A program made the position numbers and the translations under genes. Below the pieces are notes generated by a model that was not told the DNA's origin, did no database searches, and saw only the letters and a list, made by a program, of their open reading frames with translations. From Acidimicrobiia bacterium (GTDB taxonomy: Bacteria; Actinomycetota; Acidimicrobiia; IMCC26256): 7,643 nucleotides of DNA. This document shows, piece after piece, positions 6,547-7,643 of the stretch. The stretch is taken from the NCBI GenBank assembly GCA_023262065.1, contig JALRDW010000298.1:1-7643 (forward strand). The letters run 5' to 3'. How positions within the stretch are numbered: position 1 is the first letter of the stretch; the number at the start of each line of letters is the position of its first letter.

Positions 6547-7643
6547 GTGAGCGCCATCCTCGTCGTCGACGTCGGCACCTCCTCGGTGCGCGCGAGCATC
6601 GTGCGCGACGACGCGAGCGTGTCCCATGAGACCGCACGCCCGCTGCTGCCCGACTCCCCCGCCCCGAGCATGGTGGAGTTCGACGCGGCCCGCCTCGCGA
6701 GCACCGCGCTGGAGGTGGCCCGGACCACGCTCGCCGCACACGGACCCGTCGACGGCGTCGCCATCACGAACCAGCGGGCCTCCACCGTCGTCTGGGATCG
6801 CAGCACCGGCGAACCGGTCGGGCCCGGCATCGGTTGGCAGGACCTGCGCACCGTGTTCACCTGTCTCGAACTCCAGGCTCAGGGCCTGCGCTTCGCCCCG
6901 AACCAGTCGGCCACGAAGTTCTCGTGGGCGCTCGACGCCTACGACGCGGACCGCTCCCGCGACCTCTGCCTCGGCACCGTCGACTCGTGGATCGCCTGGA
7001 CGCTCTCGGGGGGCCGCCTGCACGTCACCGATCCGTCCAATGCTGCGGTGACCGGCCTCACCGCGCCCGGCGCCCACGGGTGGAACGATCTCCCGCTCGA
7101 CGCGTTGCGCATCGATGCGTCGAGCCTGCCCTCGATCGTCGACTCCTGCGGCCCCATCGGGACCGCGGATGCGCTCGATGGCGCACCGCCGATCGTGGCG
7201 CTCGCAGGGGACCAGCAGGCCTCGATGCTCGGGCAGGGCTGCGTGCACCCCGGCCTCGCCAAGATCACCTTCGGCACCGGCGGCATGCTCGACGCGTGCA
7301 CCGGCACCGCTCCACCGGCGACGGAGGCACGGAGCGCGGCCGGCACGTTCCCGATCATCGGGTGGCGCCACGCCGGCACCACGACCTGGGGGGTCGAGGC
7401 GATCATGCTCTCGGCCGGCACCAACGTCGAGTGGCTGGTCACCGACCTCGGCATCCTCGAGTCCGCCGAGCAGAGCCACGAGATCGCCTCGCTCTGTTCG
7501 ACCGCCGACGGCGTCGTGTACGTGCCGGCCCTGATGGGGCTCGGGACCCCCTATTGGGACTACGGCGCACGCGGCACGCTGCTCGGGCTCACCCGCGGGT
7601 CGGGTCGACCCCAGATCACGCGGGCTGTCCTCGAGGGTGTCGC
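6547..7643 (+). CDS. Glycerol-kinase-like FGGY carbohydrate kinase (3' end outside window)
   Basis: The frame is open from GTG 6547 to the right edge, 365 full codons of an expected 490-510. FGGY kinases phosphorylate polyols or sugars with ATP. Seen: VVDVGTSSVRASIV (6-19; phosphate-binding D8-x-G-T), ITNQRASTVVWD (73-84), GIGWQDLRT, SATKFSWALD, LGTVDSWIAWTLSGG, and VTDPSNAAVTGL. The second domain has AGDQQASMLGQGC with the catalytic-base Asp at 222, FGTGG (242-246), and VPALMGLGTPYWD. Order and wording follow E. coli GlpK closely, more so than xylulokinase. However, the residues at three GlpK glycerol contacts differ: Glu84 is Ala78, Tyr135 is Asn119, Phe270 is Met247; Arg83 (R77), Trp103 (W97) and Asp245 (D222) are kept. 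The substrate may therefore be a different or larger polyol. The start is 10 bases after the AGPS-like stop with no clear ribosome binding site, so translation is probably coupled. Confidence 0.88.
   Translation, partial: MSAILVVDVGTSSVRASIVRDDASVSHETARPLLPDSPAPSMVEFDAARLASTALEVARTTLAAHGPVDGVAITNQRASTVVWDRSTGEPVGPGIGWQDLRTVFTCLELQAQGLRFAPNQSATKFSWALDAYDADRSRDLCLGTVDSWIAWTLSGGRLHVTDPSNAAVTGLTAPGAHGWNDLPLDALRIDASSLPSIVDSCGPIGTADALDGAPPIVALAGDQQASMLGQGCVHPGLAKITFGTGGMLDACTGTAPPATEARSAAGTFPIIGWRHAGTTTWGVEAIMLSAGTNVEWLVTDLGILESAEQSHEIASLCSTADGVVYVPALMGLGTPYWDYGARGTLLGLTRGSGRPQITRAVLEGV

Noticed and set aside
4902..6860. 652-codon open frame on the - strand, with similar ones at 3245-4960, 1900-3114 and 6481-7479
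   Set aside because: All are antisense to genes with clear motifs (GlpD, AGPS-like, kinase). Long antisense frames are common at this base composition because stop codons are rare.

Overview
The window is very GC-rich, with G or C at nearly every third codon position, mostly GTG starts, and TAnnnT-type -10 boxes. All six genes lie on the + strand. This points to a high-GC actinobacterium. Gene content and promoter style suggest Acidimicrobiia or a relative, but that placement is a guess because there is no rRNA or other marker.

Region 1 (1-2341) is a tightly packed row of three genes. The first is the 3' part of an S1-domain RNA-binding protein with a long Lys/Ala/Thr tail; its reading frame is open at the left edge. 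One base later comes a single-domain rhodanese with an intact active-site loop. Four bases after that is a family III (CaiB/BaiF-type) CoA-transferase. The spacing implies one transcript, but the three products have no obvious shared pathway.

Region 2 (2342-3276) is a gene with its own promoter (TTGTCC, 17 bases, TAACCT) and a strong ribosome binding site. It encodes a membrane-anchored or secreted protein with a C-terminal PKD-like beta domain. It resembles uncharacterised actinobacterial PKD-domain proteins.

Region 3 (3277-7643) is a glycerol-3-phosphate block. It holds glpD (FAD-dependent glycerol-3-phosphate dehydrogenase), an FAD enzyme closely resembling alkyl-dihydroxyacetonephosphate synthase (AGPS), and an FGGY kinase related to glycerol kinase that is cut by the right edge. 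GlpD makes DHAP, and DHAP is the backbone on which AGPS enzymes work after acylation. The kinase would feed glycerol or a related polyol into the pool. Several residues that contact glycerol in E. coli GlpK are replaced in this kinase, so its substrate may not be plain glycerol.

The most unusual non-coding signals are three GC-rich inverted repeats that sit on or beside the predicted promoters. The clearest is a perfect 12-bp palindrome at 3298-3328. Its loop carries the glpD -10 box and its right arm contains the glpD start codon, which is placed as for a leaderless mRNA. No RNA genes, mobile elements, CRISPR arrays or antisense genes could be supported. No gene-free stretch exceeds 85 bases.
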